Assembly (NCBI GenBank): GCA_964576535.1
Contig: CAZNWB010000060.1
Location: 1 to 19,518, forward strand
Length of the DNA stretch: 19,518 bases
Origin: 2-02-FULL-66-22 sp964576535
GTDB taxonomy: Bacteria; Methylomirabilota; Methylomirabilia; Methylomirabilales; 2-02-FULL-66-22
Reading direction: 5' to 3'
Part shown: one piece after another, positions 1 to 7,687 of the stretch
How the letters are laid out: every line of letters starts with the position of its first letter
Numbering within the stretch: position 1 is the stretch's first letter
The notes under the pieces: model-generated
The model's input: the letters and a program-made list of their open reading frames with translations, nothing else
The model's database searches: none
Told to the model about the DNA's origin: nothing
Translations under genes and position numbers: made by a program

Positions 1-111
1 CGGAAGCTCTGGTGGATGATCCCGATGGTCACGATCCTGGCCCTGTTCGGCCTCCTGCTGGTGTTCACCCAAGGCAGCGCCCTGGCGCCGTTCATCTACA
101 CGCTGTTCTGA
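1..111 (+). CDS. DUF5989 family small membrane protein, C-terminal part
   Basis: The window opens inside this gene; 36 residues and a TGA stop remain. One hydrophobic helix (about residues 6-20 of the fragment) is followed by the ending TQGSALAPFIYTLF, which I recognise as the typical ending of the roughly 50-residue DUF5989 proteins. In this family a short basic start precedes a single membrane helix; that start lies outside the window. DUF5989 genes are commonly found beside carbamoyltransferase genes in polysaccharide and exosortase-type loci, and here the carbamoyltransferase follows one small gene later. The molecular role is unknown. The family call rests on the ending and the neighbourhood. 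Confidence 0.75.
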   Translation, partial: RKLWWMIPMVTILALFGLLLVFTQGSALAPFIYTLF

Positions 112-118
112 GGGCCCC

Positions 119-373
119 ATGACCTTCTCACTCTCTCACGCTCTCACCCGCTCACTCACGAGAGCCTGGAACGCCTGGAAGCAGCTTGCGCGACGGATCG
201 GCGAGTTCAACAGCCGCGTCGTCCTCACACTCCTGTATGCGGTGCTGGTGGTCCCTGTCGGCCTCATCCTGCGCCTGGTCGCCGACCCGCTCCGGCGCCG
301 GAGGCCACAGACCAGCAACTGGACGCCGCGGGTCCCGGCCCCGACGACAGTGGACGAGGCGCGGAGGCAGTGA
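119..373 (+). CDS. small single-pass membrane protein upstream of carbamoyltransferase
   Basis: This 84-residue protein starts 7 bases after the DUF5989 stop. Residues 1-15 are rich in Ser, Leu, Thr and Arg and are encoded by an 8-base tandem repeat (126-157). A basic amphipathic stretch (about 16-35) follows, then one strong membrane helix (about 35-55, VVLTLLYAVLVVPVGLILRL) and a short Arg/Pro-rich cytoplasmic-type tail. It resembles the small proteins found with SxtJ/DUF5989 genes next to carbamoyltransferases, but I cannot assign a family. The stop TGA shares one base with the ATG of the next gene, so the two are probably translationally coupled. The repeat-encoded N-terminus suggests that the ancestral start lay further downstream, or that the repeat extended the gene. 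Confidence 0.6.
   Translation: MTFSLSHALTRSLTRAWNAWKQLARRIGEFNSRVVLTLLYAVLVVPVGLILRLVADPLRRRRPQTSNWTPRVPAPTTVDEARRQ
126..157 (+). repeat. four tandem 8-base words within a gene start
   Basis: Four consecutive units follow the consensus TCTCACNC: TCTCACTC, TCTCACGC, TCTCACCC and GCTCACTC. They begin 7 bases after the start ATG of the small membrane protein and encode its Ser/Leu/Thr-rich N-terminus. No convincing inverted partner arm was found nearby, only a short GAGAG at 161-165. Its word-like construction resembles the four other elements in this window. Confidence 0.7.
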
Positions 374-2154
374 TGCGCATCCTGGGGCTGAGCTGTTACT
401 ACCACGATGCCGCTGCGGTCCTCCTCGAGGATGGGGTGCTGGTGGCCGCCGCCCAGGAGGAGCGCTTCAGCCGCCGGAAGCATGACCCGGGCTTTCCCGG
501 GCAGGCGGTGGCCTTTTGCCTCCGGCAGGCTCGCCTCTCGGCCGCCGACTTGGATTACGTCGTCTTCTACGAGAAACCGTTCCATAAATTCGAGCGCCTG
601 CTGACCACGCTCGTCGCCACGGTCCCGCGGTCCACGGCGCTGTTCCGCGAGTCCATGCTCGTGTGGCTGGGGGACAAGTTGTGGTTGAAGCAGCACATCG
701 CGGATCGGGTGGGGGTCCCCGGCGACCGGATCCTGTTCGTCGAGCACCACCTGTCCCATGCCGCCAGCGCCCTGTACTGCTCGCCCTACCCGGAAGCCGC
801 TCTCCTCACCGTGGACGGCGTGGGGGAGTGGACCACGGCGGCCTTTGGGCAGGGCACGGCTGCCTGGGACGGCCTGGCGGAGAACCGGATCACCCTGGAC
901 GCCGAGCTCAGGTTCCCCCACTCCCTGGGCCTTCTCTACTCCGCCTTCACCGCCTTCCTCGGCTTCGAGGTGAACGAGGGCGAGTACAAGGTCATGGGGA
1001 TGGCGCCCTACGGGGAGCCGAAGTACGTGGACCGGGTTCGGCGCGTCGTCCATGTGTATGCTGACGGAAGCCTGCATCTCGATCTCTCGTACTTCACCTT
1101 CCCGTTCCACACCCAACGCACCTTCAGCCGGAAGTTCGAGGTCCTGTTCGGTGAGCCCCGAAATCCGAAGGCCCGCTTCGTGACCGACCGGACCAGCCGC
1201 TACGACGATCCCTCGCCACCCAGCCGGGCCGAGGTCGAGCGGAACCAGTACTACGCTGACGTTGCCGCCAGCATCCAGGCCGTGACCGAGGACATCCTGC
1301 TGCGGATGGCCAGGCACCTCCACCAACGGACCGGGCTGCGACGCCTGTGTCTGGCGGGAGGCGTGGCGCTGAACAGCGTGGCCAACTTCCGGATCCTGGC
1401 GGAGACCCCCTTCGAAGAGCTGTACATCCAGCCAGCCGCCGGCGATGCCGGCGGGGCCCTGGGGGCGGCGCTGTACGCCTACCACGTCCTGCTCGGGCAG
1501 CCCCGGCGTTTTGTCCTCGAGCACGCCGCCTGGGGGGAGAGTCACGATGGGGCCGCCACCGCGGACTTCCTGGACCGCTCGGGACTCCGGGCCGAATATC
1601 ATGGGAGCGAGGATCGGCTCCTGGATCGGGTCGTGGATCTCCTGCAGGGGGGCAAGGTCGTAGGCTGGGTTCAGGGACGCTTCGAGTGGGGGCCGCGCGC
1701 CCTCGGACACCGCTCCATCCTGGCTGACCCCCGCCGGGTCGAGATGAAGGACATCGTGAACGTCAAGATCAAGTTCCGGGAGCCGTTCCGGCCATTCGCC
1801 CCCTCGGTGGTTGCCGAGAAGGTGGGGGACTATTTCGCCCTGCCGGAACCCGGGCGGCACTATCCGGCGCGCTACATGCTGTACGTCGTGCCGGTGACGC
1901 AGCCCGAGGTGCTCCCGGCCATCACCCACGCCGACGGGACGGGGCGGCTCCAGGCCGTGACCCGCGAGGCCAACCCGCGCTACCATCGGCTGTTGGAGCG
2001 ATTCGGCGAGGCCACCGGCGTCCCGGTCCTCTTGAACACCTCCTTCAACCTCCGGGGCGAGCCGATCGTGAACACGCCGGCCGACGCCTTCCGGACGTTT
2101 ACGGCCAGCGACATGGACGCCCTGGTGCTGGACAGCTGGGTGGTGCTGAAGTAG
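373..2154 (+). CDS. NodU/CmcH-family carbamoyltransferase
   Basis: The 593-residue protein probably transfers a carbamoyl group from carbamoyl phosphate, via carbamoyl-AMP, to a sugar hydroxyl in the cytoplasm. The start reads ILGLSCYYHDAAAVLLEDG, the usual N-terminal signature of the Kae1-like domain. Further landmarks are EHHLSHAAS (from about residue 124), a DGVGEW motif, NEGEYKVMGMAPYG, LAGGVALNSVANF, GRFEWGPRALGHRS (from about 435) and the C-terminal-domain motif LNTSFNLRGEPIVNTP (from about 554). The His-rich EHHLSHA motif matches the metal- and ATP-site region known for TobZ-like enzymes. Length matches the family. ATG 373 overlaps the preceding stop; a GTG one codon earlier is possible, and GGAGG at 363-367 fits either. 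The acceptor is unknown. The glycosyltransferases downstream suggest a surface glycan. Confidence 0.93.
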   Translation: MRILGLSCYYHDAAAVLLEDGVLVAAAQEERFSRRKHDPGFPGQAVAFCLRQARLSAADLDYVVFYEKPFHKFERLLTTLVATVPRSTALFRESMLVWLGDKLWLKQHIADRVGVPGDRILFVEHHLSHAASALYCSPYPEAALLTVDGVGEWTTAAFGQGTAAWDGLAENRITLDAELRFPHSLGLLYSAFTAFLGFEVNEGEYKVMGMAPYGEPKYVDRVRRVVHVYADGSLHLDLSYFTFPFHTQRTFSRKFEVLFGEPRNPKARFVTDRTSRYDDPSPPSRAEVERNQYYADVAASIQAVTEDILLRMARHLHQRTGLRRLCLAGGVALNSVANFRILAETPFEELYIQPAAGDAGGALGAALYAYHVLLGQPRRFVLEHAAWGESHDGAATADFLDRSGLRAEYHGSEDRLLDRVVDLLQGGKVVGWVQGRFEWGPRALGHRSILADPRRVEMKDIVNVKIKFREPFRPFAPSVVAEKVGDYFALPEPGRHYPARYMLYVVPVTQPEVLPAITHADGTGRLQAVTREANPRYHRLLERFGEATGVPVLLNTSFNLRGEPIVNTPADAFRTFTASDMDALVLDSWVVLK

Positions 2155-2188
2155 CGGCGGCTTTCGGATGATGGACTCCTGACCTGAC

Positions 2189-4141
2189 ATGTGCGGCATC
2201 GCGGGCAAGCTGTACTTCGACCCGGCGCGGCCCGTGGAGCGCGAGGTGCTGGAACGCATGAACGCGGTCCAGGTGCATCGCGGCCCGGACGATGCCGGCA
2301 TCCACTGCCAGGGGCCGGTCGGCCTGGCCCACCGGCGGCTGAGCATCATCGACCTCAGCCCTGCCGGCCACCAGCCCATGGCCAACGAGGACGGCACCAT
2401 CTGGATCGTCTTCAATGGGGAGATCTACAACTTCCAGGATCTCCGCCCCGGTCTCCTCGAACGGGGGCACCGCTTCCGCTCCCGCACCGATACCGAGGTG
2501 ATCCTCCACCTCTACGAGGAACACGGCGTCGGCTGCCTGGCATCCCTGCGGGGCATGTTCGCCTTCGCCATCTGGGACGGCCGGAACCGCCGGCTCTTCC
2601 TGGCCCGCGACCGGCTGGGGAAGAAGCCGCTCTGCTACCAGTGGGATGACGAGGCCTTCCGCTTCGCCTCCGAGGCGAAGGCCATCCTCCAGGATCCCGC
2701 GGTGCCCGTGCGTCCGGATCCCGAGGGGATTTCACTGTACCTGACCTACGGGTACGTCCCCAGTCCCGTCTCGGCGTTTCAGGGACTCTGCAAGCTGCCG
2801 CCGGCCCACTACTTGATCTGCCGGGACGGGGAGGTGGAGGTCGTCCGGTACTGGCGGCTCCGCCGGGACCGGAAGCAGAACCGCCCAGAGGCGGAGTGGT
2901 GCGAGGAGATCCGGGCCCGCCTGGAAGAGGCGGTCCGCCTCCGCCTGATCAGCGACGTCCCCCTGGGGGCGTTCCTGAGCGGAGGGATTGATAGCAGCGC
3001 TGTTGTGGCCATGATGAGTCGCGCCGCTGGTGGCGCGATCAAGACGTTCTCCATCGGCTTCGACCAGCCGGAATACGACGAGCTCACCTACGCCCGCCGT
3101 GTGGCCGAGCGGTTTGGCACCGACCACCACGAGCTGGTGGTCCGGCCGGATGCGGTGGCCATCCTGCCGAAGCTCACCTGGCACTACGACGAGCCCTTCG
3201 GGGACTCCTCGGCCGTGCCCACGTACTACGTGGCCCAGATGACCCGGCAGTACGTGACCGTGGCCCTGAACGGGGATGCCGGCGACGAAAACTTCGGCGG
3301 CTATCCCCGGTACGTGGCCAACCTCCTGGCAGCCTCCTTCGATCGCTGGCCGGGCGCCGGCCTCTTCCGGCGCGGGATCCGGTGGGGGCTGCGCCTGCTC
3401 CCGCGGAGCGGGCGCCGCACGACCCTCCTCTACCGCGGCCGCCGGTTCCTCGAGGGCCTGACGGAGCCGCCCGAGCGCCGGTACGCCCGCTGGATCTGTC
3501 ACTTCTACGGCGACAGGAAGGCGGAGCTCCTCCACCCCGAATTTCGCAAGCTCCTCGGGGACGGCGACGCTTTGGAGGTCCTGCTGGCCGCCTACCGCGA
3601 GAGCGAGGCCCCGGATTTCGCCGACGCGACCATGGCGGTGGACACGGCCCTGTACCTCCCCGACGATCTTTTGGTCAAGGTGGACATCGCCAGCATGACG
3701 CACTCCCTGGAGGCCCGCTCCCCCTTCCTGGATCACGAGTTCATGGAGTTCGCGGCCACGATCCCGTCGGACCTCAAGGTGCGGGGCCGCGAGACGAAGA
3801 TCATCCTCAAGCGGGCGCTCACGGGGATTCTCCCCGACGAGATCCTCCATCGGCCCAAGATGGGCTTCGGTGTGCCCATTGACCACTGGCTGCGGCACGA
3901 GCTCAAGGATCTGGCCTACGACACCCTGCTGTCTCCCCGCGCACTGGGGCGGGGGTACTTCCGGCCGGAGGCGGTGCAGCGACTCCTGGACGAGCACATG
4001 CGGGGGACGGCGAGCTGGCACTACCTGCTCTGGACGCTCCTGATGCTGGAGCTCTGGCATCGGACCTTCGTGGACGGGGACGGGGCCCTGGCGGCGATGC
4101 GCCGGGCCGCGCGGCCAGCCGCCGCGCCCGTGGGGAGGTGA
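2189..4141 (+). CDS. asnB: asparagine synthase (glutamine-hydrolysing), class II amidotransferase
   Basis: The 650-residue enzyme begins MCGIAGKL, placing the catalytic Cys at position 2 of an Ntn-type glutaminase domain (about 1-210). RGPDDAG, HRRLSIIDLS and FNGEIYNF follow as expected. The synthetase domain carries the PP-loop SGGIDSS at about residues 264-270 and later conserved parts such as DGGDE-like NGDAGDENFGGY and SLEARSPFLDHEFMEF. It is about 100 residues longer than E. coli AsnB, as is common for AsnB paralogues in polysaccharide and exosortase loci, where they are thought to amidate sugar carboxylates or supply activated amide chemistry. That specific role is inference; free asparagine synthesis is equally possible from sequence. 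It lies 34 bases after the carbamoyltransferase and 4 bases before the next gene, which indicates one operon. No strong ribosome binding site precedes the start. Confidence 0.93.
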   Translation: MCGIAGKLYFDPARPVEREVLERMNAVQVHRGPDDAGIHCQGPVGLAHRRLSIIDLSPAGHQPMANEDGTIWIVFNGEIYNFQDLRPGLLERGHRFRSRTDTEVILHLYEEHGVGCLASLRGMFAFAIWDGRNRRLFLARDRLGKKPLCYQWDDEAFRFASEAKAILQDPAVPVRPDPEGISLYLTYGYVPSPVSAFQGLCKLPPAHYLICRDGEVEVVRYWRLRRDRKQNRPEAEWCEEIRARLEEAVRLRLISDVPLGAFLSGGIDSSAVVAMMSRAAGGAIKTFSIGFDQPEYDELTYARRVAERFGTDHHELVVRPDAVAILPKLTWHYDEPFGDSSAVPTYYVAQMTRQYVTVALNGDAGDENFGGYPRYVANLLAASFDRWPGAGLFRRGIRWGLRLLPRSGRRTTLLYRGRRFLEGLTEPPERRYARWICHFYGDRKAELLHPEFRKLLGDGDALEVLLAAYRESEAPDFADATMAVDTALYLPDDLLVKVDIASMTHSLEARSPFLDHEFMEFAATIPSDLKVRGRETKIILKRALTGILPDEILHRPKMGFGVPIDHWLRHELKDLAYDTLLSPRALGRGYFRPEAVQRLLDEHMRGTASWHYLLWTLLMLELWHRTFVDGDGALAAMRRAARPAAAPVGR

Positions 4142-4145
4142 GCCC

Positions 4146-5084
4146 ATGCCGCGATACCTGATCACCGGCGGGGCGGGATTCATCGGGGCGAACCTGGCCC
4201 ACACCCTCGTGGCCCGGGGTGAGACGGTCCGCATCCTGGACGATTTCTCCACGGGGCGCCCCGAGAACCTGCGCGGAATCGAGGAAAGGATCGAGATCCT
4301 GCGGGGTGACATTCGCGATCCCGCGATAATGTCTCGGGCCGTCAACGGGGTGGAGGTCATCCTGCACCAGGCCGCCCTCAACAGTAACCCCCGCTCCATC
4401 CAGGAGCCCGTGCAGACCAACGACGTGAACGTGGGCGGGACCCTCACGCTGCTCCAGGCCGCACGCGCGGCCGGGACGCGGCGGGTGGTGTACGCCTCCT
4501 CCTCGTCAGTGTATGGGGAGGTGGCGGGCCTCCCCAAGACCGAGGACATGCCGACGGCGCCCAAGGCGCCCTATGGCGTCTCGAAGCTGGCGGCCGAACA
4601 GTACTGCCGGGTCTTCACCCAGGTGTACGGGATCGAGACCGTGAGCCTCCGATACTTCAACGTCTACGGCCCGCGGCAGCACCCGGACTCGGAGTACGCG
4701 GCCGTCATCCCGCGCTTCCTGCGCCGGATGCTGGCGGGCAAGCGACCGGTGATCTTCGGGGACGGGGAGCAGTCCCGGGATTTCACCCCCGTGGACAACG
4801 TGGTGGCGGCCAACCTCCTGGCGGCCCATAGCCGAGAGGGCATCGGCGAGGTCATGAACATTGCGGGCGGGACATCCAGCACGCTGAACCAGCTCGTGGC
4901 GTGGCTCAACGAGGTGTTGGGGACCGACCTCACGCCCCTGTACGAGCCGCCCCGGCCAGCCGACATTCGGCACTCATACGCCAGCATCCGGAAAGCCGGG
5001 ACCCTCCTGGGCTACCGGCCGCAGCTGGGCGTTCAGGAAGGTCTGCGACGGACGGTCGAATGGTTCAGGGTGCATGAATGCTGA
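4146..5084 (+). CDS. NAD-dependent UDP-sugar 4-epimerase, WbpP/Gne-like (SDR)
   Basis: This 312-residue extended short-chain dehydrogenase has the NAD-binding GGAGFIG at residues 8-14, YASSSSVYG at about 116-124, and the catalytic pair Tyr143/Lys147 in PYGVSK. HQAALNSNPRSIQEPV, RYFNVYGPRQ and GDGEQSRDFTPVDNVV resemble the WbpP group of UDP-N-acetylglucosamine 4-epimerases more than GalE, although substrate cannot be settled from motifs. Partnered with the WbpA-type dehydrogenase at 8737-10086 it could produce UDP-N-acetylgalactosaminuronate, as TviB/TviC do for Vi antigen. GGAGGTG (4134-4140) gives a good ribosome binding site for ATG 4146. Its last bases overlap the next glycosyltransferase by 7 nt. 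Confidence 0.88.
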   Translation: MPRYLITGGAGFIGANLAHTLVARGETVRILDDFSTGRPENLRGIEERIEILRGDIRDPAIMSRAVNGVEVILHQAALNSNPRSIQEPVQTNDVNVGGTLTLLQAARAAGTRRVVYASSSSVYGEVAGLPKTEDMPTAPKAPYGVSKLAAEQYCRVFTQVYGIETVSLRYFNVYGPRQHPDSEYAAVIPRFLRRMLAGKRPVIFGDGEQSRDFTPVDNVVAANLLAAHSREGIGEVMNIAGGTSSTLNQLVAWLNEVLGTDLTPLYEPPRPADIRHSYASIRKAGTLLGYRPQLGVQEGLRRTVEWFRVHEC

Positions 5085-6235
5085 CAGCTCCCGAGCTGGG
5101 CGCGCGGCCTATTCCGCTCCTCTTCGTGGTGACGAACTTCGACCGGGGGGGAGCCGAGAAGACTGTCACGCGCTGGGCCATCGGGCTCCCCTGGCGGAAG
5201 TACGCCGTTCAGGTGGCGGCCCTGCAGGGCCGATCGCGCGCGGTGGCGGGCGATCTTGGCCGCGCAGGCATCCCCGTCCACGACCTGGGGATGGCCTGCA
5301 AGGGTGACCTTCGGGTCCTCCTGCGTCTCTCCCGGCTCCTGCGGGGGGAGCGCGTGCGGATCCTCTTCACGGTCATGTTTCATCCCACCATCTTAGGGCG
5401 GGTGGTGGGATGGCTCTGTCGCGTCCCCGTCCGCATCTCGTCGGAGCGGGTCATGGGGTGGGAGGGCCGGGGACGCCGTCTGCTGAACCGGTGGACGGTG
5501 CCGTTGGCCACCCACGTGGTGGCGGTCTCCGATCGGGTGGCGGCCTACGCGGCCCGCGAGTTCCGAATCCCCCCGGATCGGCTGACGACCATCTGGAATG
5601 GCGTGGACCTGGATCACTTCCGACCGGTCCGGCGTGATGGGTTCGGCGAGGCGCCCGTGATCGGCTGCACGGCGCGCCTGCACGCAAAGAACGATCACGC
5701 CACACTCCTCCAGGCCTTCGCCCGGGTGGGAGCGCGGTTCCCGGAGGCGCGCCTCCTCCTCGTGGGGCGCGGTCCCGAGGAGGCAAGGCTGAGAGCCCTG
5801 GCAGACGAACTGGGGATCTCGGCCCGGATCTCTGTTGCGAGCGAGCAGGCGGATGTGGCCCCCTCCCTCGAGCGTATGGACCTCTACGTGCAGGCCTCGG
5901 TGGCCGAGGGGATGCCCAACTCCGTCCTGGAGGCCATGGCGGCCGCCCTGCCGGTCGTGGCGACAGCCGTCGGCGGCACGCCGGAGGTCGTGCTGGAGGG
6001 GGCGACGGGCCTGCTGGTCCCGCCCCGCGATCCCTTCGCCCTGGCCGATGCGATGCTGAAGCTTCTGGCGGATCCCGGGCTGGCGGAGGCCTTCGGGCGC
6101 GCCGGGCGGGCTCGGGTCGAGGCCCACTTCGGAGAGGACCGGATGCGAGAGCGGCTGGAGGCGCTCCTGGATCGGCTCGTGGAACGCCACCTGGGTCTCC
6201 GCTTCACGCCGGAGGTGGGATGGGCGACCTGCTGA
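5078..6235 (+). CDS. family 4 glycosyltransferase (GT-B fold)
   Basis: The 385-residue enzyme shows the two-domain GT-B layout. The N-terminal acceptor domain has NFDRGGAEKTV near residues 20-30, the glycine/acid loop typical of GT4 enzymes. VVAVSDRVAAYAAREF and IWNGVDLDHFRP mark the inter-domain region, and IGCTARLHAKNDHATLLQAF opens the donor domain. The donor-binding E-x7-E pattern is in EGMPNSVLEAMA (about 275-286). There are no membrane helices, so it is cytosolic or peripheral. It likely adds a sugar to a lipid-linked oligosaccharide; donor and linkage are unknown. Start ATG 5078 overlaps the epimerase stop, and the end overlaps the next glycosyltransferase, so the trio is tightly coupled. 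Confidence 0.9.
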   Translation: MLTAPELGARPIPLLFVVTNFDRGGAEKTVTRWAIGLPWRKYAVQVAALQGRSRAVAGDLGRAGIPVHDLGMACKGDLRVLLRLSRLLRGERVRILFTVMFHPTILGRVVGWLCRVPVRISSERVMGWEGRGRRLLNRWTVPLATHVVAVSDRVAAYAAREFRIPPDRLTTIWNGVDLDHFRPVRRDGFGEAPVIGCTARLHAKNDHATLLQAFARVGARFPEARLLLVGRGPEEARLRALADELGISARISVASEQADVAPSLERMDLYVQASVAEGMPNSVLEAMAAALPVVATAVGGTPEVVLEGATGLLVPPRDPFALADAMLKLLADPGLAEAFGRAGRARVEAHFGEDRMRERLEALLDRLVERHLGLRFTPEVGWATC

Positions 6236-7440
6236 CGGTGGCCCAACGCGCCACGGGGGGCCGCCCGGTGGCGGCCCCGATGCGGATTGCCCGCATCATC
6301 GCCCGGCTGAACGTCGGGGGCCCGGCCCAGCACGCCATATTCCTCTCGGCCGGGCTGGATCCCGCGCGCTTCGTCACCACGCTCATCACGGGTACGGTGG
6401 GACCGCACGAGGGAGATCTCACGGCGGAGGCGCGGGCGCGGGGTGTCACGCCCGTGGTCATCCCCGAGCTGGGCCGGCGGATCCATCCAGCCCGCGACCT
6501 TGTGGCTCTCGGGAAGCTCGTGACGCTCCTCCGGCGCCTCCGCCCAGACCTCGTCCACACCCATACCGCCAAGGCGGGAGCCTTGGGCCGCGTGGCCGCC
6601 CTTCTCACCGGGGTGCCCGCCGTTGTCCACACGTTCCACGGGCACGTACTGGAAGGCTATTTCTCCCCGACCCTCACCCGGCTCTTCCTCCAGATCGAGC
6701 GCGCCCTGGCCCGGATCACCGACCGGATCATCACCGTGAGCCCCCAGGTGCGGCAGGACCTCCTCGCCAGAGGCGTGGGCCGGCCGGAGCAGGTGGAGGT
6801 CATCCCGGTCGGCCTGGATCTCGCCCGCTTCCTTCACGGGGCGGCGTCTCCGGCGCGCCTGCGCGACACGCTCGCGATCCCCGCCGGTGCGCCCCTCCTG
6901 GGGATCGTGGGGCGCCTGGTGGCCATCAAAGATCACCCCACGCTCTTCCAGGCGCTGGCCCTGCTGCAGAGCCAGGGCCCATCGCCGCACCTGATCGTCG
7001 TGGGGGACGGAGAGCGGCGCGAGGCGCTGACGCGCATGGCGCAGGATCTTGGCCTGGCTCCCCGCATTCACTTCCTGGGATGGCGGAACGATCTGGAGGC
7101 TATCCTGGGCGAGCTGGACGTGGTAATCTGTTGCTCCAAGAATGAAGGGACTCCCGTGGCGCTCATCGAGGCCATGGCGGCCGGCGTCCCGGTTCTGTCC
7201 GCGGAGGTGGGCGGGGTCGGCGATCTTATCCGGCAGGGCGAGACCGGATGGCTGGCCCCGCCGGGCGATCCGCCCGCGCTGTCGCGTGCCATCCGCGACC
7301 TGCTGGCCGACCCGGAGCGGCGGGCGCGACCTCTGCCGGCGGCCCGGAGGCTTGCGCTGGAGAAACATAATGTGAAAGAGCTGTTGCATCGGATGGAAGC
7401 ACTGTATACGAGCGTGCTGATGGTCAAGAAAAGCCAATGA
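6220..7440 (+). CDS. family 4 glycosyltransferase (GT-B fold)
   Basis: This second GT4-type enzyme (406 residues) has the acceptor-domain start RIARIIARLNVGGPAQHA at about 22-39, VVHTFHGHVLEGYF, TVSPQVRQDLLARGV, VIPVGLDLARF, GIVGRLVAIKDHPTLFQAL and the donor motif NEGTPVALIEAMA (about 308-320). It is close to proteins described as capsular or O-antigen glycosyltransferases that act on lipid-linked chains. Two starts are possible. ATG 6220 overlaps the previous gene by 16 bases and has GGAGGTGGG directly before it. ATG 6280 gives the usual family N-terminus but has no Shine-Dalgarno, so I keep 6220. It ends at a repeat-bearing intergenic stretch, possibly the end of a tight transcript. Confidence 0.9.
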   Translation: MGDLLTVAQRATGGRPVAAPMRIARIIARLNVGGPAQHAIFLSAGLDPARFVTTLITGTVGPHEGDLTAEARARGVTPVVIPELGRRIHPARDLVALGKLVTLLRRLRPDLVHTHTAKAGALGRVAALLTGVPAVVHTFHGHVLEGYFSPTLTRLFLQIERALARITDRIITVSPQVRQDLLARGVGRPEQVEVIPVGLDLARFLHGAASPARLRDTLAIPAGAPLLGIVGRLVAIKDHPTLFQALALLQSQGPSPHLIVVGDGERREALTRMAQDLGLAPRIHFLGWRNDLEAILGELDVVICCSKNEGTPVALIEAMAAGVPVLSAEVGGVGDLIRQGETGWLAPPGDPPALSRAIRDLLADPERRARPLPAARRLALEKHNVKELLHRMEALYTSVLMVKKSQ

Positions 7441-7449
7441 AACATTTCA

Positions 7450-7537
7450 AACTGACAACCGACAACCGGTCAACCTGGACGATTGGCCCGTTGTCAGCTT
7501 GCGTCGAGCTCTGGCGAGACGTTGTCGGGTGTCAGTT
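7450..7537. repeat. inverted-arm element with 7-base tandem words (element B)
   Basis: The left arm 7450-7466 (ACTGACAACCGACAAC) and the right arm 7521-7537 (GTTGTCGGGTGTCAGT) are inverted copies matching at 16 of 17 positions, with 54 bases between. The left arm contains GACAACC twice in tandem (7454-7467). It lies between the second glycosyltransferase and the decayed epimerase start. The transcript could fold across the loop. No target-site duplication or coding capacity was seen. Confidence 0.7.
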
Positions 7538-7567
7538 GTACATTGAACGCAGGCGAGGAGACTGAGC

Positions 7568-7687
7568 ATGCGTGTCCTGGTGACGGGCGGCGCCGGGTAC
7601 ATCGGCTCGCATCTGCCACGAGGCCGATGGGGCCGGGTGGCGAGCCAGGGCCACGGTCACGGAGGAGGGGAATCGTGCGCGTCCTAG
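7568..7687 (+). pseudogene. decayed duplicate of an epimerase 5' end (39 codons)
   Basis: A ribosome-binding GAGGAG (7556-7561) precedes ATG 7568 and the peptide MRVLVTGGAGYIGSHL, the NAD-binding start of an SDR epimerase. The next 48-base stretch repeats at 7675 with 42 of 48 identities. Five of the six changes are at third codon positions and silent; the sixth is ATG versus GTG start. After SHL the reading changes to PRGRWGRVASQ and stops at TAG 7685-7687. Shifting one base gives CHEADGAGWRARATV, more like epimerase, so a frameshift plus deletion is plausible. What remains overlaps the start of the intact gene by 13 bases and could still be translated as a 39-residue peptide. Confidence 0.65.

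Noticed and set aside
136..2415. Long minus-strand open frame (759 codons) opposite the carbamoyltransferase and asnB start
   Set aside because: High GC makes long antisense frames common; the product is Arg/Gly/His/Pro-rich without any domain, while the plus strand encodes clear family motifs.
2732..4564. Long minus-strand open frame (610 codons) opposite asnB
   Set aside because: It is the shadow of a convincing asparagine synthase; no motif or ribosome binding site supports it.
7441..7567. Possible CRISPR-like or mobile-element end because of the inverted repeat
   Set aside because: There are no regularly spaced direct repeats with unique spacers, no transposase and no target duplication.
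7483..7674. Upstream extension of the second epimerase to 7483
   Set aside because: It would translate the repeat element and the decayed copy out of frame; GTG 7675 has a strong ribosome binding site and the family start.
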